Assembly: GCA_003427395.1 (NCBI GenBank)
Contig: BFEA01000294.1
Coordinates: 1,089,895-1,139,183, forward strand
Source: Chara braunii
Taxonomy: Eukaryota > Streptophyta > Charophyceae > Charales > Characeae
Length of the DNA stretch: 49,289 nt
Direction: 5' to 3'
Both the position numbers and the translations under genes were made by a program. Positions 1 to 10,549 of the stretch are shown in pieces (position 1 is the stretch's first letter; each line of letters opens with the position of its first letter). The notes beneath the pieces were generated by a model. It did not search any database. It saw only the letters and a program-made list of their open reading frames with translations, and was not told where the DNA came from.

Positions 1-118
1 GTTGATTGATTGATTGATTGGCCCCACAGGCGCACACACACACACACCACATAGGTAGGATTGTATATTTCCATGTTCTAGCAAAAGATTCATTCGATTT
101 TGCTTTTTTTTTTTTTCG

Positions 119-149
<31 letters not shown>

Positions 150-337
150 CTTGGTGGGGGCGGGGTCACCCTCTTATCCCAAACAGGCCCACACACACAC
201 ACACACACGCCGTATTGTATATTTCCATGTCCTAGAGGAAGATTCGTTCGATTTTCCTTTTTTTTTTTTGTTGATTGATTGATTGATTGATTGAGTGGTG
301 AGGGAGGGGTTGCCCCACCCCCCCGCCACGCACCACA

Positions 338-375
<38 letters not shown>

Positions 376-397
376 CGCATACACACACACACACATT

Positions 398-431
<34 letters not shown>

Positions 432-440
432 CACACACAA
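1..440. repeat. Compound microsatellite, (GATT)n / G-rich core / (CA)n
   Basis: Three successive blocks of GATT repeats (near 1-20, 118-150 and 270-292). Each is followed by a short G/C-rich core and a CA-repeat stretch. The same composite recurs in inverse orientation near 26150-26240 and 26789-26835. Apparent reading frames here encode only His-Thr or Cys-Val runs and are not genes. Confidence 0.9.
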
Positions 441-620
441 ATATTAAAAGACCCGAAAAAAAAAAATATATATATATATATCGTCACGAAAAAAAAAAAT
501 ATATATATATATATATATCGTCACAGCCCCTCGTTTGTTGTCCTCTTCTCTCTCTCTGCCTGCGGTTTACCGGGCAGTTCTATTTGTGACGATATATACA
601 TATATATATATATATATATA
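441..620. repeat. (TA)n tract with a short CGTCACA-bounded insert
   Basis: Two TA-repeat runs surround a ~75-bp unit (about 518-590). It starts CGTCACAGCCCC and ends TTTGTGACG, so its ends are inverted copies of CGTCACA. The body, with the string GGTTTACCGGGCAG, is the same as the units repeated at 18400-18990. It may be a miniature element that settles in TA repeats. Confidence 0.7.
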
Positions 621-1362
621 CAGGGTTACCGGCGTTCGGAACGGGCCGAACGCCCGAACCCGAACGCCCGAACGTACCGGACCCCTTCGGGAGGCGTTCG
701 GCCGTTCGGGCCAAAAGCGGACCCAAAAAAAAAAAAAAAAAAAACCAACATCATCATAAAAATTTGAAAAAAAGATATGTTATGGAGAAAAATAAATTAA
801 ACAAGATTTGCCTAAGCATAACATCCAAATTCCTTACCAAATTTGAAATAAAAATAAAATACGAAAAACAAACACTAATAATAAAAATAACAAAAAACAA
901 AAAAAAAATTAAATTAAGTGAGTGCACGAGCACGTTTTCGACACCGCCATCTTTGGCGATTTTTCGTTTTTTTTTTGGCACAGCTAAATGCCCTGAATAT
1001 TTTAGATGTGTACTTCACATCATGCAAAAACCACTAAAAATTTTTCAAAAAATAATAAAATTGTTAAGACCCCGAACTAAAGTGAAAACGAAAAGTAAAA
1101 AGTGAAAAAAAATGTGGGCGAGCACGTTTTGACAACGCCATCTTTGGCGATTTTTAATTCCCATTTGGCTAAGCCAAATGAGTTGAAAATTTATAGGCAG
1201 GTACCTCATGTCATAGAGAACTCCTAAAAACAAACACACAAAAAACAATATATTTTTAGGCCCTGAAATAATTTTTGGCGGGAGCGGAACGCCATCGGGT
1301 TCGGGCCCCGTACGATACCCCGAACGCCCGTACGTACCCGTACGAACCCCCGTACGTACAGA
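621..1362. repeat. Unclassified insert with GC-rich ends, interrupts Ty3 unit 1
   Basis: The ends (about 625-720 and 1280-1360) are GC-rich and built from variations of CGAACGCCCG and CGTACG. The middle is AT-rich and holds two diverged copies, ~195 bp apart, of a block with CGCCATCTTTGGCGATTTTT (near 946 and 1137). Its right edge abuts the Ty3 RNase H sequence at about 1363, so it either inserted there or marks a breakpoint. No coding capacity is visible. Confidence 0.5.
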
Positions 1363-2321
1363 GTCGTGACCACGAAAGGTAAAGAAGGGTCCGCTACTTT
1401 TAGAACCGGATAATTAATCAAACACTTTTTTAGACGCTTGAAGGACATCGTACAGTCTGAGTCCCACTTCCAAATTATTTCTTTCTTAAGCAATCTGTGT
1501 AGGGGAGCAGCTATTATCGTAAAGTGTCTTACGAACTTTCGATAGTAGTTGGCTAACCCAAGGAACGACCGCAACTCAGTCAGGGTGCGGGGGTTCGGCC
1601 AATCTCTGATTCCTGCTATTTTGGCATCTTTCGGTTTGACCCCATCTCCATCAACCACATGTCCTACGTATAACACCTGACGCTTAGCCCATTCACACTT
1701 CTTTGGATTTAACTTGAATTTTGCTTCTCTCAATTTATTTAGCACAAGTCGAAGGTGCTCAGCGTGCTCCTTTTCATTTTTGCTAAGAATTAAAACATCG
1801 TCTAAATAAATTACAACAAATTTGTCGAACCATTCACGAAAGAGTTCGTTCATCGTTCTTTGGAAAGTAGCAGGGGCATTCGTTAGACCAAAGGGCAAAA
1901 CTACGAATTCATAATGCCCATACCTTGTCCTAAAGGCAGTCTTGTGTTGGTCTTCCGGCTCAACCTCAATCTGATGATAGCCGGATTTCAGATCAATCTT
2001 TGAAAATATNTGCCCATACCTTGTCCTAAAGGCAGTCTTGTGTTGGTCTTCCGGCTCAACCTCAATCTGATGATAGCCGGATTTCAGATCAATCTTTGAA
2101 AATATTTTGCTTCCCTGCACGCAATCTAGCAAATCGTCTATTCGCGGTAATGGTTCGACANTTTTCACTGTTATATAATTTAACCTCCTATAATCTATAC
2201 ACATGCGAACGCCGCCGTCCTTTTTAGGCACAAAGAGCACAGGCGCACCATAGGGCGAGGAACTAGGTCTTATCCAACCATTTTTCAACAACTCATCGAG
2301 TTGGGTTCGCACTTCATCCAA
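1363..2321 (-). pseudogene. Ty3 reverse transcriptase, unit 1 (truncated)
   Basis: The frame shows the Ty3 RT motifs in order: [52 protein letters not shown], the catalytic box FVVIYLDDVL, and FLGLANYYRKFV in the connection region. RNase H begins (PSLPFVVTT) and then runs into unrelated sequence at 1363. A 95-bp block (1915-2009) is repeated after the N at 2010, duplicating the [11 protein letters not shown] segment. This looks like an unmerged contig overlap rather than biology. The catalytic aspartates are intact, but the truncation makes the unit non-autonomous. Confidence 0.85.
1915..2105. repeat. Exact 95-bp duplication split by one N (assembly join)
   Basis: Bases 1915-2009 recur as 2011-2105 with a single N between them. 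The same 95-bp length is seen at the other end of this contig (5798-5988), which points to an assembler overlap that was not merged. Confidence 0.85.
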
Positions 2322-3242
2322 TTAATGGGGCGACATATGATAGATAGGCCCCTTCGGGGACGCGCTCCCTTGAATGATATCAGTGCGGTGGCGGATTGGT
2401 CTTTCCACCACACCGCTTGGGGCTTCTGCCACATCTGCGAACTCTTTCAGGATTCTCTCAATCTCTTGAGGCTTGACTTCTTCTTTAGTTTCTCCTTCCT
2501 TTACCGGGCGCACATATGCAACAAAGACTTGGTCGTACAAATTATATTTCTTCACATGACGAGCGAACGCGGGGGCACTCATACAACAATGAGCCAGGCT
2601 GCTTTCCTTACCAGATTCATGAAAGAGGCAGATTTTCTTCTTACCTCCTTGCGAACTTGGAAACCAACATTCGTGTTCCTTTAACTTTAGATCCGCATGC
2701 GCAGCCTCACCCCAATTCATTCCTAATAACACATCAAAGGGCAAGTTATCCTCCACCAAGAAGGTAAGAGAGTGGAAAACACGTTCCACCTTCCCCTCTG
2801 CCTCTAGCCGGAAGTATACTTGTACCCCCTCGACGTATCGATCCATGACGGTTTCACTACTATTCGNCTATTTACTTACAATGGGCTCATTTAATTTCTT
2901 AACTTTAAGCCCAAGACNCAGTTTCTGCAAACCTCTTTTACTAATATAACTGNGTGTAGACCCGCTATCTATCATACCTCCTACTCTGACTCGATTTATT
3001 TCAAGATCTGCAATTATTAGCTGTCCTTTCTTCTTTCGCATTTCAGTCCAGGCTTGGCGACGAACGGCCAACTCATCACCCATGCCAGCGAGGGATCCAT
3101 CTAGAGAGATGCATACGTTTGCCACCTCTGGACATTGTACTAGATGGGGACTTCCTTCCTCTTCAGTTTCTGCCAGTACAACCTTCGAGTGGGAGCATTC
3201 TGGTTTTTCAACATTCGAAGCTCCGGTAGAGGCAACTGGCAC
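2322..3242 (-). pseudogene. Ty3 aspartic protease region, unit 1 (two frames)
   Basis: The upstream part (2868-3242) has the retropepsin active-site box GMIDSGSTxSYIS after a beta-strand-like LIIADLEINRVRV. The downstream part (2322-2846) continues with FDVLLGMNW, the usual end of the fold, and leads into the RT with RHRTDIIQGSASPKGPIY. The two parts lie in different frames with a stop and an N near 2867. The protease would cleave Gag-Pol in the particle. The frame break may be real or may come from the poor consensus here. Confidence 0.75.
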
Positions 3243-3244
3243 CT

Positions 3245-3514
3245 CTACTGGCTGTTCCCTTTTGCCCCCCTATAGTCAGGGCAATAGGGGACAATGTGGT
3301 CGAGGTCCCCACACTTAAGGCATTGGTCGGCTTTCTTTCTCTCTTGCCAGACTTTTTCTGTTATCCCCAATTCTTTCCAAGGCTCTCCTTCGGGTAGGCC
3401 TGGATGTGGTGGGTATGGCTTGTCCCACTTATTGTACCACATGCCTCTTCCTCTACCCCAGGTGGAGTAAGAACCACGGCCACCGTATGAGGGACCATTT
3501 CCCCTTCCTCCCAC
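3245..3514 (-). pseudogene. Ty3 Gag zinc knuckle, unit 1
   Basis: The frame is Gly/Arg-rich (GGRGNGPSYGGRGSY) and then carries a CCHC nucleocapsid knuckle, CLKCGDLDHIVPYC (C-x2-C-x4-H-x4-C), which binds the RNA genome in Ty3 particles. It is out of frame with the upstream gag, overlapping its end at 3361-3514, and ends just before the protease frame. Confidence 0.75.
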
Positions 3515-5082
3515 GTAGTGGCTTCCTTCACCACCACCCCTCTGGGTGCCGAATTCTCATCCACCACGGCCGCGACCTCTTCCTCGGTCACGCCCTCTTC
3601 CTTGACGCCCTCCCCAGCGGGCAACAACAACCGCGTATTCCCCTCCTGAGCTACCGGTCTATTGGGTTCATCGAGGCCGTAATCTATTTGGTCCCAAGAA
3701 AGTGATTCGACACCTCCTTCTTCAAAGGTCAGAAGGAGGTTGTCTTTCCCAGGTATTGATCNTGAGATGGTGCGGTTTTGCCATCTTTTGCNCGCTTGCA
3801 GNTCTTTCCAATAGTGACAATAGTTGACTTCAGNCAAANATCCTGCATGGTCTAATGCNATCTTACTAAATTTTTCATAGGTCATCCCNTCCTCTTTAGT
3901 GCGGGGATATAACTGAGTTCGGACGGGATCAGGTAAGGCGCGAGCAAAACTATTCAAAACCTGAGCNGGGGTTAACCCATGTTCGGTGCACTGCAATAAC
4001 TCATCCATGGTAGCTTTTAGTGNNNACGTGCTTTTCCACTTCCTGTCAGGAAGGTTCAAGATTAANATTTCTGTTCTTCGGGCGAGATTCTTATCTTCGA
4101 ACCTCTCCCTGACGGCTTTGAGAAAGTCTTCAATACGGGTTTGCTGGGAAAACTCTACCATTGAACTACACCCTGCTTCTTTTTGTAACGANATTNCAAA
4201 ACTCATTGCGTCATCGGNCATACACGAAGTGGCCATCAACACCCTATCCCAATAAGGAATCCGTTGTCCGTAGACATAGGACTCTACAGCGGNCATCCAA
4301 TGCAACACGCTTTCTTCCTTTTTGCCGGTGTATGTCCATGAAATTTTAACTTTAATTTTGTTGNTGGTCCCAGCTCCTTCTNCTCGCTGTCTTCCCTTTC
4401 CTTTCTTATCTCCGTCGCCTCCATCCCCGTCNCCGTCANCACCTCCTCCTCNGCCGCTGCCCTGCACTATTCTCTCAATNACGGCTGGAGTGAAGGTTTG
4501 AGTGAGATGATCATCCAGTTTGTTGATATAGGACTGAATGNGCAGATCTACGTCCTTGGCNNACTTCTGCANAAAGGTGTTCCATACATTTTCAAATTCC
4601 AGTTGATTCGTTTCAACTTTCTGCAAGGTCCTGTTAATTGCAGCAACTTCCTGTTTCGTATGGAGAACTGTTTCAGTTAGGAGGGCGAGTTTTTCTTCAG
4701 TAGCCGCTTGCTTTTCCTTTTGTGCCTGCAGCTCGCTGTGTAACCTCCCCCCCATGCTTGCAACTTCTTTCTTTCTATTATCAAGCTCTTTGCGCTTTGT
4801 CGCTAGCATCTTGCTATGTAGTTCAGTGCGTTTTTCTTCCAGCATCAGTTCTCTCTCCCTTTGATCTGTTACTTGTGCTAGCCTTGCTATGAAGGTGTCT
4901 CGTTCTTCTTCTGATTCTTCTAACTTGTCACTGGAATAAGAATACTGGTTATACCAGTCCAATGGCTTAACAAAGACTTCCCCCCGGATCTCACTTGTCT
5001 CGCCACTTTCTGCACGCCGCCTGATAAGTCTTTCTCCCCATTTCTTCTTCTTTCTTCTTCTTTTCTGCCTGCCGGCGGTCAA
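3361..5082 (-). pseudogene. Ty3 Gag, unit 1
   Basis: The frame has a charged coiled-coil N-terminal half (ERELMLEEKRTELHSKMLATK), a low-complexity Gly/Asp stretch, and then a retrotransposon Gag fold (ESVLHWM, DRVLMATSCM, FEDKNLARRTE, ALPDPVRTQLYP). It would form the capsid. About two dozen Ns fall here and make many residues undefined. Compared with unit 2 it lacks part of the Lys/Glu-rich N-terminal region near 5035. The C-terminal residues after the knuckle overlap are a frameshifted tail. Confidence 0.75.
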
Positions 5083-5409
5083 TCTCTGCCTGCTCAGCAG
5101 GTGTGGGCCCTAGCTTCACTGCTCCTGATCGCATCATCATGCGGGATGTGCACACACGTCCGAACCCCAGTGGGAATATGAACCTGAACAGTGGGCCCAC
5201 AAGACAGAGCGGGCCAACGTACGCCATGTGGAAGACTATTGTCAGTGCCCCACATGCCTATAAGAGCGGTGAACACAACTTTATCGGTGCTGACTCGTGA
5301 AAGTTTGACTCATACATGTGGAACTATTCAGTGCTTTCATACACGGTTTTTCACCATAAACCTATGAGAAACGGATAGTCATCCATGACGACTGCCGGCA
5401 TAGGAGACA

Positions 5410-5425
5410 CTCCGCCGGGTCACCA
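5410..5425 (-). other. Primer binding site, unit 1
   Basis: The plus strand reads CTCCGCCGGGTCACCA, the form of a tRNA 3' end with CCA. On the minus strand it is a TGG-initiated PBS immediately after the LTR. It differs by one base from the site of unit 2 at 13613-13630. Confidence 0.55.
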
Positions 5426-5797
5426 AGATACTATCCCACTTACAGACTTAGTTTTGACTTGCGGTAATGGAGTACTATACTGCCTCTTTCCCTTTTCGAC
5501 TGTAGAAGGTGCTGCGTACTATCAACAATAGCTCAACCTGAAATGAACTTTGAATATGCCTTTTTTTTTTCTTTTTTGTTTTTGATGTGTTATTTGGCGT
5601 CCTGGATCGAACTTTTGGTAATGTGTTTCTGTTGTCTTGCTTTCTCTTTTTTTTTTTGTTGGTAATAGCTCGGCTGGTTGCTGGGTGCAGATATGGAGTA
5701 TAGCGCAAAGGTCAGATGCAATTGGTTCACTTATCCTACCAGGCAGAGATACTTCGTATACCCTGTTGTTTCTTTCGGGCTTGACAGGCCCTGCAGA

Positions 5798-5988
5798 TGC
5801 TCAATATAATCCTTATGCTGCCTGGTACATGCTATCTGACGTGGCTCATAGCCCTTCCCACATCGATCCTTGGTTCTTAATGACGATACCCANTGCTCAA
5901 TATAATCCTTATGCTGCCTGGTACATGCTATCTGACGTGGCTCATAGCCCTTCCCACATCGATCCTTGGTTCTTAATGACGATACCCA
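5798..5988. repeat. Exact 95-bp duplication split by one N (assembly join)
   Basis: Bases 5798-5892 recur as 5894-5988 with a single N at 5893. The other LTR copy (from about 14003) has this block once, so the duplication is not an LTR feature. Confidence 0.85.
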
Positions 5989-7087
5989 ACCTGCTTGTCA
6001 AGAGGGATGGGAGAGAGACCTACTCCTATTCGCAGGACACTGGTCCACCTACTCTAGTGTGACCAGTTCCTGACACATCACACTTGGGTCGTCAGACTCT
6101 GACAGCTCACACCTGACACCTATGACACCCCAGATCCAGACTTCGACTCCTGACCAGATCAGCAGCAGTCACCTTCAAAGGGTCAGAGAGAGAGAAGGTA
6201 GGGGACACACACATGCATGCAGTTTCAGGGAAAGGAGATGCTTTTCTTTTCTTGAAGATACCACCGATGAAGATTCTCCACGACGCTCCGCACGCTCCAG
6301 GTAAGTAGACTTTGGCACTTTTTCAGTCTGCTTCCCCCACTATCGCACACTTTTTCTCCTCCTCCCTCTTTCACTATCCTCCATCACCACTTCTTCTCGC
6401 CGGCCTTGATCAGACCAGTGCTATGAGAGTAGCGAGCATCTGCTCCGATACCAAAATTGCATGGGTCCTGGGGACCATCTCACGCAGATGTGTACATGTC
6501 ATGCATCATCTTCACACGCAGTGATCAATAGTCTCAACCATAGACAAAGGTAGAGAAGAAGAGGACCGAGTTTCACGGCTTATATTATCAGAAATATGAT
6601 TACAAAGTGTTTCAAAGTTCCCCTGAGTCCAGCGCTCATCAGCGCAACACAAATCTCTGTTCAACTCATCAATATGACTTCCAAGGCATCAGCGCTACCC
6701 CTGCAGATTGTCTCCCAGTCATCAATGTGGTCACTACTCATCAGCGCCACCTCTGCAGGTCACATCCAACTCAGGTAAGTATCTTCCATAGCCAACCTTG
6801 AATGAACACTCTCAGCCTCAATCCCTTCCTCCTATGATGCATACACACTCTTCAATACTCATGAGGATCTACTCTGGATACTACTCATAGCTACATACTA
6901 ACCCTCTACTNCTAATNCNAACTCGCTGGGCAGCTATGGCTGCATCACTTCCAGCNTACAGGCNTCTTCCTNCCTCCAGCGCATCTTCTCTTCCAGCGCT
7001 GCTCCTCCTGGCTCAGCGCACAAGTGCACCAGCANTTCCACGCATTTTAGCCAGTGGAGATCTGGCGAGGAATGAGGCAGGCAGCTC

Positions 7088-7095
7088 TTTTTATA
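7088..7095 (-). promoter_or_regulatory. LTR TATA-like box, left LTR
   Basis: TATAAAAA on the minus strand in the middle of the LTR, oriented toward the gag side. The same string lies at the matching place in the right LTR (15201-15208). Position and orientation suit a U3 promoter. Confidence 0.5.
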
Positions 7096-7668
7096 GTGCT
7101 GGCCACTCCTCGCTGGGTCTGCATTGGCTCAATTCAGCCTCTCCCTTTGTCCCAGACCCTGCATTGCATGTGTCCCAGTATAGTCCCAATGAGGTTCAAC
7201 TGCTGTTGAGGCACTTCAGCCTGGATTTGGACTTGAAAGTCTGGATCCGGACTGACCCCTTGACTTAGACCAGAACTGGAACTGTGCCTACTGACTTCAC
7301 TTTCGGACAGGCACAACTCTAAACGAACAGACACATTTACTACTTGAACAGGNACTTTCCATTGCACGAACAGGCACACTGCCTGCACGTACAAACACAC
7401 CCTTACCCGAACAGACATGACATACACAACTCCTGGTGAACAGGTAAGTCCTTTGACAATGCCCTTTGCCTTAGATTTAGATGCGTTGTTGATAGAGAAC
7501 TTGACCTTTGACCTGCTTTCACGTTTTTGAGCCCTGGCGAGATACCTTTTCACAATGCTTTACTTTTTTAAGGCCCGTGCGACTTTTCTTTTACAAGGCC
7601 TGAGAACTATATCGGGTAAAGGCCCTTTTACTCTCGCCGGCCTAATTTCGAAGTCCTCTGAGAATCAT

Positions 7669-8436
7669 TTACCTATCAATGATATGAATTCCTCTCTTTG
7701 CACTTTCGTATGCAGACACAATATGAGGTGCAGAATCTAACAGTTCCTCTCTTGTAAACCAGCAATCTTCATTAGGATCTTGATATGCAAACCTTACTTC
7801 ATACTGTCGCTGTGGTCTGCCTCTACGTCCAGTGTGGTAAGTACTTTCCGCAACAATTTTATCTACGTCATACTTCCCATCCATACTTGGAGGTATCGCT
7901 GATCGGCGACTTGGGAAGAGCTCATTCGTTACACAAGGTAAGAGTTTGGACGCATGAAACACTGGATTTCCCAAGGACAAATTATTTTTGAAATGGATGG
8001 TGTTAGTTTTTCAAATGCTCAAGCAGCTGCTACTTAAGTAATTATCAAACATTGATGGCTGTTTTGTTATATGAACCTCAACAAATTCAATTTCCATACC
8101 ATATAGATTTAGATGTTTTGTACGTAGATGAGGAGGAATCTCAATGACATACAAAGGACCATCCACATCTCCAATTACGTCTAAAACCTGCCAAGGTCCT
8201 CTGTAGGCGCGTAAAAGCTTCTGAGAGATGCCTTCTTTAGGAGCAAACTCTTTAGACTTCACCCAAACCAAATCTCCTACAACAAATTGGGACGGTCCTC
8301 TATGTTTATTTGTCTGTTCTATCATTTGATGTTGTGCTTTAAGTATATTTTCATTTACTTTCTCAATGTCTTTCTGATATTGGACTGCAAACTTACTAGT
8401 CCCTACAGGAAGCTTATATACTTGATCTGGGTTCAA
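7669..8436 (-). pseudogene. Ty3 integrase C-terminal domain and chromodomain, unit 2
   Basis: The first frame (8011-8436) has the integrase C-terminal GPY/F-like module (QFVVGDLVWVKSKEFAPKEG, LRAYRGPWQVLDVIG). After a stop at 8011, the next frame (7669-7980) has a chromodomain: YDVDKIVAES, then YEVRFAYQDPNEDCWF and REELLDSAPHIVSAYES. The chromodomain of such elements tethers integration to particular histone marks. The intervening frame change probably inactivates the copy. It ends next to the 3' LTR. Confidence 0.8.
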
Positions 8437-8460
8437 TCGATCAATGGGTCTGCGTGGACG

Positions 8461-9333
8461 TCATCCCAGATGTAACTCCATAGGAGTCTTACACGTAGAT
8501 AGGTGCACAGAGTTATTATAAGCACTAGCAACCTTAGGCAGTTGTTCATCCCAGTCAATCTGGTCGGGACGAATGTACATGCACAAAGTCTGCTGCAAGA
8601 TCTTATTCATCTGTTCAGTCTGACCATTAGTCTCAGGATGCCTACCTGATGACATTGTCAACTTAGAACCATATACATCCATCAGTTGCTGCCATTGTTC
8701 ACTCGTGAACCTGGTATCTCTGTCACTCACAATAGTTAAGGGATGTCCAAAGTCTTTCACTCAATGGTTAAAGAACTCCTGAATTACCAAATCAGTCCTT
8801 GCTTCCGAAGGCAAAGCTACAAGAACAGCATACTTCGTGAATCCATCCACTATGACCATTACTTGCGTTTTCCCATTTCTGCTTTTCACTTTAGTATCCA
8901 TGAAATCTATAGAGACAGAGTCTCCAGGGCCGGTAGGGATAGGCAATGGCTTAAGTAGCCCGAGGGGCGATTGCGTGGTGCTTTTGTTTCGTTGACACAC
9001 TTGGCAACCCTGCACATACGCAATACAGTCCGCTTTCATTTGAGGCCAAGTGTAGGAACGCAACAAGGTCCCATTGGTCTTCTTCCACCCAAAATGGTCT
9101 TCTGTATCATGGCATTCCTCCAAGATCATACTCTTGATCTCTTCATTATTGGGTATACAAAGCCTATCATGTACATCTGTTCGTTCAAACAATAGACCCT
9201 GAGTTACTTTATGATCGGGAAACTCTGTTGGCTTTTCTTGCACTAGCTTAACCATGGCTCCATAAACAGGATCAGAGGGATACGCATTTCTAATATTTTC
9301 TTGTAGGTCTGCACCTACATCTAGATAAGTCAC
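8461..9333 (-). pseudogene. Ty3 integrase core, unit 2
   Basis: The N-terminal HHCC zinc domain is seen as ECHDTEDHFGWKKT with CIAYVQGCQVCQ. The catalytic core follows: SIDFMDTKVKSRNGK (first Asp), SDRDTRFTSEQW (second Asp) and GRHPETNGQTEQMNK (Glu of DDE). All three acidic residues are present. The frame is split at 8761 by a single in-frame stop, with the second part starting MKDFGHPLTIVSDRDTRF. It inserts element cDNA into the host chromosome. Confidence 0.85.
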
Positions 9334-9387
9334 AATAGCACCGAAAAAGTCTGATCTACGACTTAGTGCATCAGCAACAACGTTATG

Positions 9388-9772
9388 GCTTCAACTCAAA
9401 ATCAAACATATCAATTTTCGCAGCCCACCTTGTCAACTTAGGTGTCATTCGAGCTTGCGTTTTGAGCCAGCGAAGTGTTTCATGGTCAGAGTACACTTTA
9501 AAATGCCGTCCCAGAAGGTAGTGTCACCAATGATTGAGAGCCTCACGTAGTGCATGCAACTCTCGTTCATACGTTGAAGCGGCCACCTTCTCATTAGCTA
9601 AGCGGCAAGACATAAACTCTACAGGCCTGTACCCATGCCCATCATCTTGTTGGAGTACAACACCTATACCATATTGACTAGCGTCAGTCGTGACCACGAA
9701 AGGTAAGGAAGGGTCCGCTACTTTAAGAACCGGATAATTAATCAAACACTTTTTTAAACGCTTGAAGGACAT
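9388..9772 (-). pseudogene. Ty3 RNase H, unit 2
   Basis: The frame reads FVVTTDASQYGIGVVLQQDD (first catalytic Asp), ASTYERELHALREAL (Glu) and, past a stop near 9524, HFKVYSDHETLRWL (second Asp) and LTRWAAKIDMFDFELKP. A short deletion near 9390 removes the usual lead-in to NVVADALSRRSD, which continues in another frame toward integrase. The domain would remove RNA from the RNA-DNA hybrid during reverse transcription. Confidence 0.8.
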
Positions 9773-9787
9773 CGTACAGTCTGAGTC

Positions 9788-10549
9788 TCACTTCCAAATT
9801 ATTTCTTTCTTAAGCAATCTGTGAAGGGGAGCAGCTACTATCGTAAAGTGTCTTACGAACTTTCGATAGTAGTTGGCTAACCCAAGGAACGAACGCAACT
9901 CAGTCAGGGTGTGGGGGTTCGGCCAATCTCTGATTGCTGCTATTTTGGCATCTTTCGGTTTGACCCCATCTCCATCAATCACACGTCCTAGGTATAACAC
10001 CTGACGCTTAGCCCATTCACTTTTCTTTGGATTTAACTTGAGTTTTGCTTCTCTCAATTTATTTAGCACAAGTCGAAGGTGCTCAGTGTGCTCCTTTTCA
10101 TTTTTGCTAAGAATTAAAACATCGTCTAAGAAAATTACAACAAATTTGTCGAACCATTCACGAAAGAGTTCGTTCATCGTTCTTTGGAAAGTAGTAGGGG
10201 CATTCTTTAGACCAAAGGGCAAAACTACAAATTCATACTGCCCATACCTTGTCCTAAAGGCAGTCTTGTGTTGGTCTTCCGGCTCAACCTCAATCTGATG
10301 ATAGCCGGATTTCAGATCAATCTTTGAAAATATTTTGCTTCCCTGCACGCAATCTAGCAAATCGTCTATTCGCGGTAATGGTTCGACANTTTTCACTGTT
10401 ATATAATTTAACCTCCTATAATCTATACACATGCGAACGCCGCCGTCCTTTTTAGGCACAAAGAGCACAGGCGCACCATAGGGCGAGGAACTAGGTCTTA
10501 TCCAACCATTTTTCAACAACTCATCGAGTTGGGTTCGCACTTCATCCAA
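9788..10549 (-). pseudogene. Ty3 reverse transcriptase, unit 2
   Basis: Complete set of RT motifs: [72 protein letters not shown] and VLYLGRVIDGDGVKPKDAK, ending in FLGLANYYRKFVRHF. The catalytic LDD is intact. One N (10389) makes one residue undefined. It differs from unit 1 at scattered sites, for example FLDD against YLDD and LKNAPTT against LTNAPAT, so the RT halves are distinct copies. Confidence 0.85.

Larger units (their letters stand above)
1363..5425 (-). mobile_element. Ty3 chromovirus unit 1, partial internal region
   Basis: Reading the minus strand, the order is primer binding site, gag, zinc knuckle, protease, reverse transcriptase and the beginning of RNase H, where it stops at the insert at 1363. 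RNase H remainder, integrase, chromodomain and the 3' LTR are missing. From 2011 to about 5035 it matches unit 2 at a constant offset of 8,228 bp, including shared N positions. From 1363 to 2009 it differs from unit 2 by scattered substitutions. Relative to unit 2 it lacks ~125 bp of the gag coiled-coil region and has ~155 extra bases near 5210-5370. It joins the LTR at 5426-7630 directly, so that LTR acts as its 5' LTR. Confidence 0.85.
5426..7630 (-). mobile_element. Ty3 LTR shared by units 1 and 2
   Basis: Matches the LTR at 13631-15848 along its length. It lies between the PBS/gag of unit 1 on its left and the chromodomain end of unit 2 on its right, so it is the 3' LTR of unit 2 and the 5' LTR of unit 1. 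A TATA-like TATAAAAA reads on the minus strand at 7088-7095, in the expected sense for these elements. Contains a 95-bp duplication across the N at 5893. Its exact right end is uncertain by a few bases. Confidence 0.8.

Noticed and set aside
291-767. Open frames with His-Thr or Ile-Tyr runs
   Set aside because: They are translations of CA and TA microsatellites.
2301-2684. Plus-strand frame of 127 codons opposite the Ty3 protease (also at 10529-10912)
   Set aside because: Shadow of the minus-strand pol sequence; no motif.
6122-6304. Short protein frames within the Ty3 LTRs
   Set aside because: Present in both LTR copies but ending at donor-like strings, with no domain; considered only as possible antisense exon edges.
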